This document shows positions 23,455-33,800 of a stretch of 64,000 nt of DNA, in pieces. The translations under genes were made by a program, and so were the position numbers. The stretch is from positions 1,178,001-1,242,000 of the forward strand of contig CM035306.1 of the NCBI GenBank assembly GCA_002900995.3. The letters are read 5' to 3'. The notes below the pieces were generated by a model. That model ran no database searches, was not told where the DNA came from, and was given only the letters and a program-made list of their open reading frames with translations. This DNA comes from Ganoderma boninense (taxonomy: Eukaryota; Basidiomycota; Agaricomycetes; Polyporales; Polyporaceae). The first letter of the stretch is position 1. The number at the start of each line of letters is the position of its first letter.

Positions 23455-25686
23455 CACGGACGAAGAGTATTAGTCCGAGGCGCAAGCCTGTGTTCTTTCG
23501 ATGGGTCCCTTCGAACACCGGTTCCTGGGCCATTTGCGTCCGTGGGTGGCCAATTAATATTCTGTGTGCTTCGGTGTGTCCGTCCCTTTCTCGTGGACGC
23601 GCCCTGCAGGAGAACCATTTGTATGCGAGGCGAGGCCGCCTCAGGCTTGTCATTAAGTAGCGTTCTTCTAGCATCTGTTTTTCTTTCTCCGCAATTCACA
23701 TTCACACTTGCTTAGGCTCGCCGTCACGCCGTGCCTTGGCAACGTACGCGGGCACCGATCTCGCCCACTCCTCATATTGTATTCAGGTTAATCCTGGAAC
23801 ACACAACGCTCACACCTACATGCATGCCGATACCAAACGCACGGCGACCCAGACCTGGCCGTCCGTACGCATCTCGCGACAACGCCACCGCCGTGCGAAG
23901 TGCGAAAGCTTAACCTGTTCCAGAACTCGTCCTGTGGGGAATGCGGGAGAGGCGCCGCCGGGACGGCGACCCTCGCGCCCATAAATATAAAGCTTATTCG
24001 TCTCCCAATCGGACAGGTCAGGACAGGACAAGGCGGACGTGCCCTGTGGGCCGGCGAAGGCGAGCCTTGTTTGGGCCAATCGCGTCCGAACCGAAATGAA
24101 TGGCATTAAGGGCTCACGGCGGTTGCCAGCTGCCTGCCCTACTTACTACGTACATAAGTACCAGCTGCACGATCCGTCGCGAATCATCGATCGCGAGGAA
24201 GCGTGCAGGGTGATCGCGCCGGGGCTCCTGGCCATTGCACACGACTACCATCCGAGTCCGGATGTGCGTGTTGCCGCGTCCAGACCGGTCCGTGGTTGCA
24301 GGCAATGTAAGGGGCGAAGGAAAACATTCCCGACGACGGCCACGAGAGGGTTGCGGACCAGGACGTCGGCCTCGCGACCACCATTCTTCCCGAGAGGCGG
24401 GACGCGATGGCCGGCGAGGAAGCGCAAGACAGATAGCGTCAAAAAACCTATTCGTGTGCTGCAGATAAGGATACGGGCGACAATCGACGACTACTAATGA
24501 ACCTACTGTACGAGGAGACTACGAGAGTGCAGGAAGGAAAGTGGGCGAGAAGATGAAGGCCAGAAAGAAGAGCAAGGCACGAGGACGCGAGCTGGCACTG
24601 GTACCTCTCATGCGAGGCAGTGACAAGGTACAGGGAACAAAGGGATGGGTAGAGGGAGGGTACGACAACAGATTGTGAGAGACGATGCGTGGGGAAAGGG
24701 GGTTGGGGTGAGAGAGAGAGACGGTGGAGAGAGGAGCTTCCAATCAAGAACGAACTAGGAGCACAACGTTGAGTTGAATCAATGAGAGACAAACATGAAG
24801 ACAAAAGAACGGCAAGCAACCCATTGCGAGACAAACCACACGCCGTTCCCACCATCCAACAACGGCGACCGGCGAGTCCACGAAGAGAAAGCGACCGTGG
24901 ACAATCGCCGATGAATAAGGTAGCGAACGTCGAGCGTAACCGCGGCCTCCGTTGACGGCGACAACGGCGTCTTGAAATCGTTCCTGATACGGACTGAAAC
25001 CATCGTCCCATGAGGCGCGATCGCATCGGCCCACAATGCCGATGACGAGAACGCTGCATCGCGGCCAGCTGCAGGGTGTGGGGTGTTGGAGAGATCATCG
25101 CGCGGCGGTCACGCAACTGGTAACCACTAGTCGTGAGTCGTACACCGTCATAGATTACAAGGAGGCAGGAAGGGGAGGCAGCGAAGTGACGAATGCGGGG
25201 CCACGCCGGCCGACAGTCCGTCCGTCCGTCCGTGTCCATCCACGTCCAAACCAATATTCGAGCCGAAAACGCATGCGTATGCGCGTGCGCAGCGGGGCGC
25301 GTAAGCGTCCGCGCCAAGTGTGGAGAGGGCCTTGGTGGTAAGGTAAGTTTACCACCGGCCAGATTGCCAGATGCCCGGATGCCGATTCGATGCGATTCCC
25401 TGGACCGAGGTCCCCAGCCGCCCCCACCAGTCTGAGTCTCCACCCACTCCCAACTCCCGATTCCTGATGCCGATTCCTGGAGCCCCGCGCGCCCGAGCCC
25501 AGGCTGCCCCAGACCCCGCACCCGCCTCCCGCGACCCTCGAGGCTCGCAAGGGGTGGGATCCATGTTTCCGAGACGAGACTCGTGCCCCTACCGCAGGCG
25601 CGTCACCTGCGTGTCATGACACTGGGATCCTGGACCGACGCGGCCGACCGGCGCGCGCCGCACGGTGGGGCCTGAGGACTGTGGCC
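23455..25686. other. Gene-poor stretch with pyrimidine-rich tracts and simple repeats
   Basis: About 2.2 kb between the F-box-like gene and the HAT1 3' end. Contains a (GTCC)n run near 25205-25230, a GA-rich run near 24710, and strongly CT-rich minus-strand DNA at 24.5-24.75 kb. A 357-codon minus-strand open frame (24448-25521) has Ser/Arg/Leu-biased composition and no domain; I do not call it. Confidence 0.45.
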
Positions 25687-27770
25687 TCAGTGCACGTGTC
25701 CCAGGATACGCCTGTAATCAGCGACGACGCTCTGGAATGTCTCCTCGAGCTTCTGCTGCCGTTCCTGCTTGTCTAGCTGCATGAGGACCTCCTGTGGGGG
25801 GACGGGGACCCGTCAGTATCACTATCTGGGCGCGAGACCTGTCGAACCCCGGGTATTACGAGAAGATGGTCGAGGGTATGCACGATGCAGCGGCGCGGAG
25901 AATGAAGTTGGGACATAGAGGGGTGGGGCGGGAAATGAGGGCACGAATGAGAGTGTACGCACGAAATTGAACCTGTATAGTCGCTCCTTGACCTGCAGGC
26001 GGTACGCGCGGTTAGCACGTTCGTCTGAGGGGTCCATATTCTTCAGGACGAGCATCTCAACGAGTCGGTGGAACTGCCGCTGTAAGCAGCCATACAAGCC
26101 ACAAGCGACATCGAACCGGAACACAACGTCCATGAGAATGCAAACGAGATCATCATGAGCACGCGACCAACAACATGAACGTCACCAAAAATACGCACCC
26201 CTGCAATTTTCAGTTCTGTTCGCCACTTCTCGAGCCACGCCCGCTCAGCAGGCGGGCCCATCTTGCCCGCACCAGCTCGTATTGTGCGGCCCTTCGCGCG
26301 GTGCCTTGAGCGGCCGTTGCCAACGCCGCCGACCTTACCGCCATTGCTCGACACGGCCTCGGGTCCAAAGCCTTCGCGCATGAACTTCTCATTCGCGAGC
26401 AGCATCTTCAGGTCGTTGCGGTCCCGAAGATCCTCGAACGCCTCCGCCGGATCCTCGACGGTGAGCTCGGCAATGCGTGGGTGCGCGAGGACATATTGGT
26501 AGATAGCGGTGTAGAGTGCAGAGCCGTGCCCGTCTTGCTGGTAGGGCGGCAGGATGAGGAATTGAGAGATGCGTAGGCGGACGCGCTCCGGGAAACAGTA
26601 GAACGGGTAGAGTGTGGCGTAACCCACGAAGTGGTACGTTACGATGTCGGGCGAGGACCGCCGACGCCGCTTCTCGTAGAGGACGGCGAATTCCCAGGTC
26701 TCTTCATCCTCGCTGATGTACGAGCCGCCCTCGATATAGAGCAGGACGTATAGTTGCATCCGGCGGTGAAATTCGCGGAAGCCTGGTGTCTTCCATGTGC
26801 TCTGGAAGAACGGTGTTAGTCATGACCGGTCGCAGTTTGAGTAGAAGAATGAGGTATGATTGGTTCTAGCTGCATCGCGACCGGTCGGCAGCGCCGTGCG
26901 TGGTTAAGGATACACAAGGCTTACACAGGCTATGAGCGGTCTCGGCCGTCCCAGCTTGAACGCGACAGGCTAATCCACAGCAGGGCGAGACGTCATGTTG
27001 GCGCCTCGCCCGAGATCGAGACCCAACTACCCCGGGCGAGGACTCCAGCCAACAAAAGGGCTTGCAAGCCGCCGAGAGATGGCGCGCCATTGGACAAACG
27101 GGAGTGAAAATGCTGACTCACATGATATACCTCGTAGTCTACGGTCTCTTGGTCTTCGAGAGAGAGGACTTGGGGGATGGCGACGTTCTTGCCCTTGTTA
27201 AGGGGCATGGCGGCCCGCGAGTAAGAGTATATTCTCTCCCCAAAGGGTTTGAAGTTGACGGCATCGTGTTCGACGCGCTCGAGGAATTTCTTCTCGTCGG
27301 TGTAGTAGCCCGATGGTATGACCTTGGATATTGTGTCTTCTATCTCGTCTACAGCTGAGGAGGACGGAAGGCGTTCTGTGTGGTGGATGTTGAGGTATTG
27401 AACGAGTGAGCCAGAGGCGAATTTGAGCTGTGGCCGGGTCAGTGGCGGTTAGCGGGGCGCGTGAGTGGTCGCGTACCTCGATGGAGAGGTCCTTGTAGCC
27501 ATAGATCTTCTCCTCCTCGCCAAATATCTAGATCGGGGTGGTTTGTGGCGGGGCGAGAAGGAGAAGGGCGACGGACTCACTGGATATGTGAAAGTGGGGT
27601 GGAAGCCTTCGTAGACTTCTCTTGACCAGAGGGAGGCTTTATCCTCTGGTGCGCGCACTGGAGAGGAACAACGGTGAGCAGGACGGGGAAGAAACGGCGG
27701 TGGGAGGGTGCGGACCTAGTGAGAGGGAGAGGGCCTCGTTGGCGTCTGCGGTCCAGAGAGAGGAGGACAT
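25687..27770 (-). CDS. HAT1: Histone acetyltransferase type B catalytic subunit
   Basis: Acetylates newly made histone H4 (K5/K12) before deposition, normally with an Hat2/RbAp46-type partner. Seven exons without frameshift: complement(25687..25791, 25963..26079, 26199..26801, 27131..27427, 27477..27527, 27581..27657, 27716..27770), 434 residues. The N-terminal Hat1 domain carries GEEEKIYGYKDLSIE and CFPERVRLRISQFLILPPYQ; the acetyl-CoA loop QQDGHGSALY is at ~249-258 and the catalytic-acid region ELTVEDPAEAFEDLRDRNDL at ~275-295. The C-terminal helix (residues ~362-434) follows a fungal-type Gly/Arg/Lys-rich insertion (~310-340). Intron 4 is 329 nt, longer than the others. Head-to-head with RAD1 across 374 bp, suggesting a shared promoter. 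Confidence 0.95.
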
Positions 27771-28144
27771 GGTGGATGGGGAGAGAGGTGCGAGACGGGC
27801 GCGCTGGGCGAAGTCGCGTCCATATCCCCGACCGCGGTCTAGATCCCCCAATCTCGTCTGTCACGTCACACGTGCATCATGTCACGCTTCGCGTTCTCTG
27901 GGCTCCCACATTCCAGAGCCAGCCCGTCCCTGGCCAGTCACTGGCTCCAGCTTGCCGCGCGCCGACACCAGCCACTTGCTCTCTCCCACTCCCGCCCCTT
28001 CCCACCTCCCTCTCCCTCTCCTGTCCAGCCCGCTATATACGGCGGCCAGCGCGGTGCGCATACAGTCCCCGACGTCCCACATCCCGGCGCACATTGAGCA
28101 GGCAAGGGCCGCTGCCCAGTCGCAGTCGCACCCCAGAACCTACC
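27771..28144. promoter_or_regulatory. Divergent HAT1-RAD1 promoter
   Basis: 374 bases between the two start codons, with CT-rich tracts on the RAD1 strand and a TATATA at 28034-28039 about 105 bases before the RAD1 ATG. Co-regulation is inferred from arrangement only. Confidence 0.55.
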
Positions 28145-31100
28145 ATGCCCGAAGAGCAGTCTAGAGTCCGTCCCCCTCATTTCGGCACACACGGCCATAT
28201 CTCGATGATCGCTGACGACATCTCCTCCCAGGTTCTCACCGCTTCCGTCTCGGATTTCAGGTACTTTGCAGCCCTTCTCAGAGGCGTCAGCTTCGCAAAC
28301 GTGATTCTCATCCTCCTCCCCCCGTTTTGCCGACCTCCTCTGCTGACCCGTCTCCGTCGCAGAGGGCCACTGTCCAGATAAATGCCGACGGCCTTACTGT
28401 CACCGTCGAGGATAACCGTGTCCTCGTAGGTGAGCCTACCCTGCTGATCTTGCTCTGATCGCTCGCTTTGGCAATGGAAACGTCCAAATAAGAAGCTCCG
28501 CCATGCGCGCGGGTGGCAGAACCATTTCGTGCCCAGAGCCCAGTCTTCTCGTCCGTCCATCGAGAAGCTGTCCCCACTCCTTCTCCCGCTCTCTCTCCGC
28601 GCTTCCCAATCTGGTGATGCGCGGAGTCCAGCTCCCGCCCACCCGCGCGACGTCTGCATATCCACGCCCCGGCCTGCCTTTAGCCACATTCGTCCGCAGC
28701 AGCGCCCGAGGCGTGTACCTGCACGCCCCGTCCTTCCCTTCGCACTCACGTCAGAGTCCAAGAGATATTCTCTCGGTTTATCTAGACGCGTCGATGCCCA
28801 ACGAGACTCGTTGCGCCAGCGCCTCCTCCGTCTGTCTCATGGGACACAGGCTGAGGCCCGGCATGCCCTCTCGGGTTAGCATCATTCATTCCCCCGCCGC
28901 TTGTTGCTCTCCGACGACCTCCGGACCTGCCTCGTCCCCACCATCAGTCGTTGGGCCGATGACGGCCGAGAACGCGCACAGCAGAGTGCCCTTGGTCTCG
29001 AGATTAGTTCAGTTAGTCGCGCGCGTCCCACGAATGTGGTACTTCGAACCCGGCGCAATGCGGATGCAGAAGACACATGCTGATACGACAGGTCGCCTGG
29101 TGGTCTCTGGCCACGAGATGCCCTCGCTTGCGTGCAAACCCCTCCAGATTCCGATTTTATGAATGGGTGGGGGAGGGGTCGCGAGCCGTTCTCCGTTACG
29201 TCCGGCGGCGAGCCCCGTCTCGTGCCAGGGTATGACACAGCTGCATCTCAGAGGTGAATGCCTCTGCCCAAGTAGCTATCGCTTGCCCAGGGACCCTGGA
29301 CGTCGTCCAGGCAGCCGCACGACCTGCGTGGATGTGCCATCGCGCGGGTTCGGGCCTGTGGTTCCTGAGCGGCCTGGGCCACAGCGTGTCCACCTGAGTT
29401 GGGGAACCGGCAGGTTTATCCGCGCTCTGGGAGGAAGAAATCGTCATAGGCCTTCCCTTTCGTGCGTGGCTAGGTCTCAGAAGGCTGCTCGCGGGGCTTC
29501 GACGGTCTCTTGGTGCTTGGCCGGGAGAAGACCGGGGAGGTGTGGGCCCGTCGTTGCCAGCTTTAGTGCATGCATTCCTCGTCCGGTCATCCTTCAGGTG
29601 CCCAGGGCGTGTGGTTTAGGCTTCGAACTCGATAGACGTGGTAGTCGCCCAACGATGGGGGTCGGAGCATGTGCGCGAGAGATTTGATTGCTATATGCGC
29701 ACCAGACGAGACCCTTTCTTGTTTCCAAATAATTTTCGGGGCGATGGACGGCTGAGGCTAAGAATATGCGTGGGCCATCTTCACGCTGTGAGTGGTTTAG
29801 CACGCTGACATTATTTCGGATATATTTACGTGTTTACTTGTCACGCTAGATACAGCAATATCATCGCGCCTTTCCCCGCATCCATTGAGCCTGTCACGGC
29901 GCCTGGTGTGTGCGAGATCCGTCCAGGACAACCAGCGCTGCTCGCAAGCTCAACAGCAAGAGTCCGGACCTTCGCCTCGTATCAGTACCTCCCTGTCGCG
30001 GCCATCCAGACCGGACAGACGCCAGGTGGATAGAGTTTATCAGTCAGGGAAACGCGACCACGGACACCCAGGCCTGCCCTGAGACTGCAGGTGAAACCGC
30101 ACCTCCTGGCCTCCTTTGGAAAGTACAATCAGGCGATCGCCCATATGCATGCAGGGACCAGCGCGCCTTGTGGTGGTGGTGGTAGTGGTCTCCTCTGTTG
30201 TGGACGGGGAGATCCTATCATCACCTTTTGCGCGCGGACGCGCACGCCAGGCAGCTGGAATTAGGGGGTTACGAGAGAGAGGGTGCGGCAGTAAACATTA
30301 CGTTTCGCGGTGCGTTTCGTTGAGGTGATTGGCCACCCTGACCATGCCACCCTCCCACACGGGTGCATTACTGTTCGTTCTGTGCGTGGCGCATCTGCGG
30401 CTGCCGCCGCCATTCTGCGCCCTCTCCTCCGCGCACACAGCAGCAGGCCGCCAGCCGGTGAGCCGGGCTGGTAATTCTTTTCGAATCCCTCCGTGCTGAA
30501 TACTGTGGGGGCCCGGTTTTCATGGAGGCGTCGATATAGCCGGACACATCGGAGACGGTCTAGCCTCCCACACGACCTGCCTTCCTCTTCCTTTTCCTCT
30601 TCTCGTCTTCACGCGTTCGAGCTCCGCATCGTTGTTTTCTGGCTGTGTACAGCGGCCGCCGATTATTGTGATCGGAGCAGCGCGCTAATGCCCCCGGGGG
30701 CCTTCCTGCCCTTCCCCGCAGCGACCGCCTGGGTGTTCAGCTCCGTCTTCGACGAGTTCGCGTACAACCCAGACGCCGCCCCGCAGTCCCAGCACCCGCA
30801 GCCGCGAGGAGACGAAGGCGAAGGCGAAGATGACCGGATGCGGATGCGGATGCGAGAGGAAGAAGAAGAGGAGATGGCGACCGCGTTCGAGATCCCGCTC
30901 CACACGCTGATGGATTGCCTGAACGTCTTCGGCACCGCCGGCCAGGCCCCCGGGGCCGCGTCGAAGAAGAAGAAGGACGGGGACGACGACGACGGCCCGG
31001 GTGGTGGAGGAAGCGGGGGAGGGGGAAAGAAGGACAAGGGCAAAGGCCGCGCGGACGCGGATGCGGGGAACGCGCGCCTCGAGGAGTGGTTTGCGCCCGG

Positions 31101-32066
31101 GAAGGGCACGGGGATGCGCATGTCGTACGCGGGGCCGGGACATCCGTTGACGGTGCTCGTGTGAGTTGCTGTTCAGTGTTCTGTTCGGTGCTAGGCGGGC
31201 CCCAGGGTGGATAGGCCCTTGCTGTGCTCGGGGAGTGCGATGTATGCGCGTGGATCGTGGATGCTTGTGTGCTGACGAGTCCTTTCGCTGTTCGCAGGGC
31301 AGAAGAGTCCGGTGGGCCCACGGCGACGTGCGAGGTCACGACTTGGGAGCCCGAGCCCAGGATGGGGATGCATTTCGACAACGACGCAGCGTGCGTGGTC
31401 CCTTTTTCACCCGCCATGAGTCCTCTCTCATAGATCCTTTGGACGCTCCAGGGTTTTGAAAATCATCCTGAAGGTCAGCGCATACCTCACAGCGAACACG
31501 GGCTCTCGCTTACCCATCCACAGTCGTCCTGGCTCCGTGATGCACTCTCGGAGCTGGACTCCTCAACAAAACGGCTAACCATCATCGGCAACCCACCGCC
31601 GCCCGCCGCCCCGCCGAATCGTGCGCCGCGAAATGCGCCTCCGCGTCTCCGCCTGCGGGCGGTGGGCGAATTCGGGACGACGGAGATGGACTACCCGAAT
31701 GACCGCGAAGTCCTTGAGACGTGCGAATGCCCCGCCCCCGTGTCATTCACGTACGTACTTCTCCGCTGCGGCGATTGTGCTCTGTTAGGTGTGCAGGGCT
31801 GATGAGTATGCTTGGGAGATTAGATATACTTACGCGGTCATCGCACGGGCGATGCGCGCGCTGCAGAGTTCCCTCAAGACATCGATGAGGATCGACGACG
31901 AGGGGCTGCTGAGCATGCAGTTCTTGATGCCTGGGCCGAGGAGACCGGGCAGGGAGCGCTCGCAAGCGTTTATCGAGTTCTGGGTAAGTGCTTGGTCTGC
32001 TGGCTTGTGGCGACCTTGGAGGGCATTGTTGACACGATCTCGTAGTGTCTTCCATTGGAGGAGTGA
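28145..32066 (+). CDS. RAD1: DNA-damage checkpoint clamp subunit Rad1 (9-1-1 complex)
   Basis: PCNA-like subunit of the Rad9-Hus1-Rad1 clamp loaded at damaged DNA. Eight exons, all in phase: 28145..28300, 28363..28429, 30722..31160, 31298..31390, 31452..31473, 31524..31750, 31797..31983, 32046..32066; 403 residues. Diagnostic stretches: TASVSDFRYFAALLRGVSF, TVQINADGLTVTVEDNRVL, WVFSSVFDEFAY, IPLHTLMDCLNVFG, a FGTTEMDYPND motif, LKTSMRIDDEGLLSMQF and the C-terminal CLPLEE. Two oddities. Intron 2 is 2,291 nt (28430..30720) where neighbours have 50-140 nt. Exon 3 inserts low-complexity acidic, Lys-rich and Gly-rich segments (residues ~90-180) into the clamp fold. Convergent with PDX1, 150 bp away. 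Confidence 0.93.
28430..30720 (+). other. Exceptionally long intron of RAD1 (2,291 bp)
   Basis: Bounded by GTAG|GTGAGC and CCCCGCAG|CG, with phase conserved (codon A split 1+2). I find no transposase, reverse transcriptase, terminal repeat or tRNA inside; open frames on both strands are domain-free. It may be an inserted non-autonomous element, a nested non-coding gene, or accumulated spacer. Confidence 0.7.
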
Positions 32067-32216
32067 TGGCCTGGAAGACATGACGTTTCGTACCTTCTGT
32101 GTGTATGCAAGGCCTCGTCCATTGCCGTCCATATTATGCCCACCACATGCCGGCACCCCGGGTATTTCAGCGTGCGCAAAGAAGTCTACCGAAGATTAGC
32201 GAGAGTCCCAAGTACA

Positions 32217-33378
32217 TTAAAGCAACCCGTCCAAGAAAGTAGTGGTCTGAGGGTTCGGCAACGAAGCCACCGAAGTAGAAGCAGGAGATGGGATCATCTT
32301 CGATGGTGGGAGGTAGTCCGCGATCACGGAGTCGAAGTTCATCGACTCCTTCGGGACTAGATAGTAGAGTATAAGTACAAGCTCTTCTTCTCGAACTAGG
32401 ACGAGGAGTGAGAGAACGCACCAGCAGCCGCACGCGCTTTGATGGAGACGTCGAGCATGTTGCCTACAATAAGCCTCCGTAGTGCCAGGCCGTCCAGGGT
32501 GCTGTCTCCTCCTTCGGCTTCGCATCTGTCTTTGGGGTGGTCTTCACGTCAGGCGATGGCGTCTCGTGGTAGGTGCCAGAGGGTCCAGAAGCGAGGCCAA
32601 GGTGGGTGAGAATGTCGCCCTTGGTGAGCATCCCGCGAACACCGGTGCCGTTGATCTTGTCAACATCCCTTTGCGAGATACTGTGTTCCTGTATTAGACG
32701 GAGGACTGACGGGAAGAGCGGTCGCGAGTGGTGAGGAACGTGGTGCCCAGCCGACGCGGGTGTCTCAGATTTTGCAGCGGACGGGGTGGGTGCTTTTGGA
32801 GGCTCGGAGGTGGATTGCGAGGCTGCTGACGAGGGCACGGCCTCATCCACAGGAACTATGAGGTTGGATATGTCGTCGCCCTCCTCCGCCAGGAGCGCAA
32901 TGGCCTTCCCGACGGGTATGTTCTTAGCCCCGTCCGGCGCCTAGACCCGCAGAATGAGACCATAAAATTCAGAAGTCGAGTTGTTCTGGCGCACCAAAAT
33001 CTTGCCCACTATACCATCATCCTGTGCCTCCACATCGATCGTAGCCTTGTCCGTCTCCTGCAAATCCGCAACAACTCTGTTAGCGCTTTCTAACCCATGG
33101 CGAAGAGGATCTGGGGGCGCACTATCTCGAGCAGCACATCTCCTGCCTGGAATGATTCGCCCTCCTGCTTCTTCCACGACGCAATCCCGCCCTCCGTCAT
33201 CGTCGGCGACATGGCTGGCATGGCGAACTTGGTGACTGCATGACGCACGGCGCTCGTGCGCATCCCTGGCCACGAAGGTGTCAATGGTCACGCATACAAT
33301 TCGAACACGAGACACTCACATCGCCTGCTAGAGGAAGCACAAACAGCAGCTCTGGAGACGCGGGGTAGGGACTGCATT
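32217..33378 (-). CDS. PDX1: Pyruvate dehydrogenase complex protein X (E3-binding), one apparent 1-nt deletion
   Basis: Anchors dihydrolipoamide dehydrogenase (E3) in the mitochondrial PDH complex. Five exons: complement(32217..32356, 32422..32940, 32995..33057, 33123..33265, 33321..33378). The Arg/Ser-rich N-terminus (MQSLPRVSRAAVCASSSRR) is a mitochondrial presequence. Residues ~30-110 are a lipoyl domain: FAMPAMSPTMTEGGI, and ETDKATIDVEAQ with the lipoyl-Lys. Next come a Pro/Ala/Ser-rich linker and the peripheral subunit-binding domain (SRPLFPSVLRLIQEHSI ... INGTGVRGMLTKGDIL). The C-terminus reads LDGLALRRLIVGN ... FDSVIADYLPP. Reaching it needs one missing base within 32501-32514 (GAGGAG run); the exon-4 length confirms the shift. 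No E2 acyltransferase catalytic domain, hence protein X and not E2. Head-to-head with SCAP across 422 bp. Confidence 0.9.
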
Positions 33379-33800
33379 GTGGAGGTTGGGGTCGAGGTCT
33401 AGTCGTACGTTCGCGGAGTCGGTGACAGGTCTCGCCAACGCGCCTGACGGGCTCGGTGTTTGCCAGTACAGCGCTGAGCGTAGCGCGTCATCGGCGCCGG
33501 TCAGCGCATGTCCCACGGCTATGCTGCCCGGCCGGACATGTGGCCGGCAGCTTTCTGCTCTTGCTTCCTGCCGTCATCTCTTCCGACTATATGCGCTTGA
33601 TTCCTTTCATGCACTAGCATCAGCCAGCGGAACACTCTCTAAAGGGTTTTTCTTTCGTGAGTCGCAGATAATGGTGTCTTGTACGATCTTGACATTCCAG
33701 TCTTAGTTGGTTTCATGCATATTGGCGTTTAACACTCTCCGGTCCCGTCTTATTAGCTTGCGTCCTCCAAGACCAGCACCTCCCAACGTCGAGCGGAACG
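33379..33800. promoter_or_regulatory. Divergent PDX1-SCAP intergenic region
   Basis: 422 bases between opposite start codons; presumably holds both promoters. I see no clear TATA element and no gene. Confidence 0.45.

Noticed and set aside
24448..25521. 357-codon open frame on the minus strand
   Set aside because: Ser/Arg/Leu-biased low-complexity translation, no domain, overlaps CT-rich and (GTCC)n DNA; looks like a GC-rich chance frame.
28503..29687. Two consecutive plus-strand frames within the RAD1 intron, considered as a nested gene
   Set aside because: No domain, no splice logic, compositionally random.
30737..31417. Minus-strand frames across RAD1 exon 3
   Set aside because: Pro/Ser/Arg-rich, caused by the repetitive GC-rich exon.
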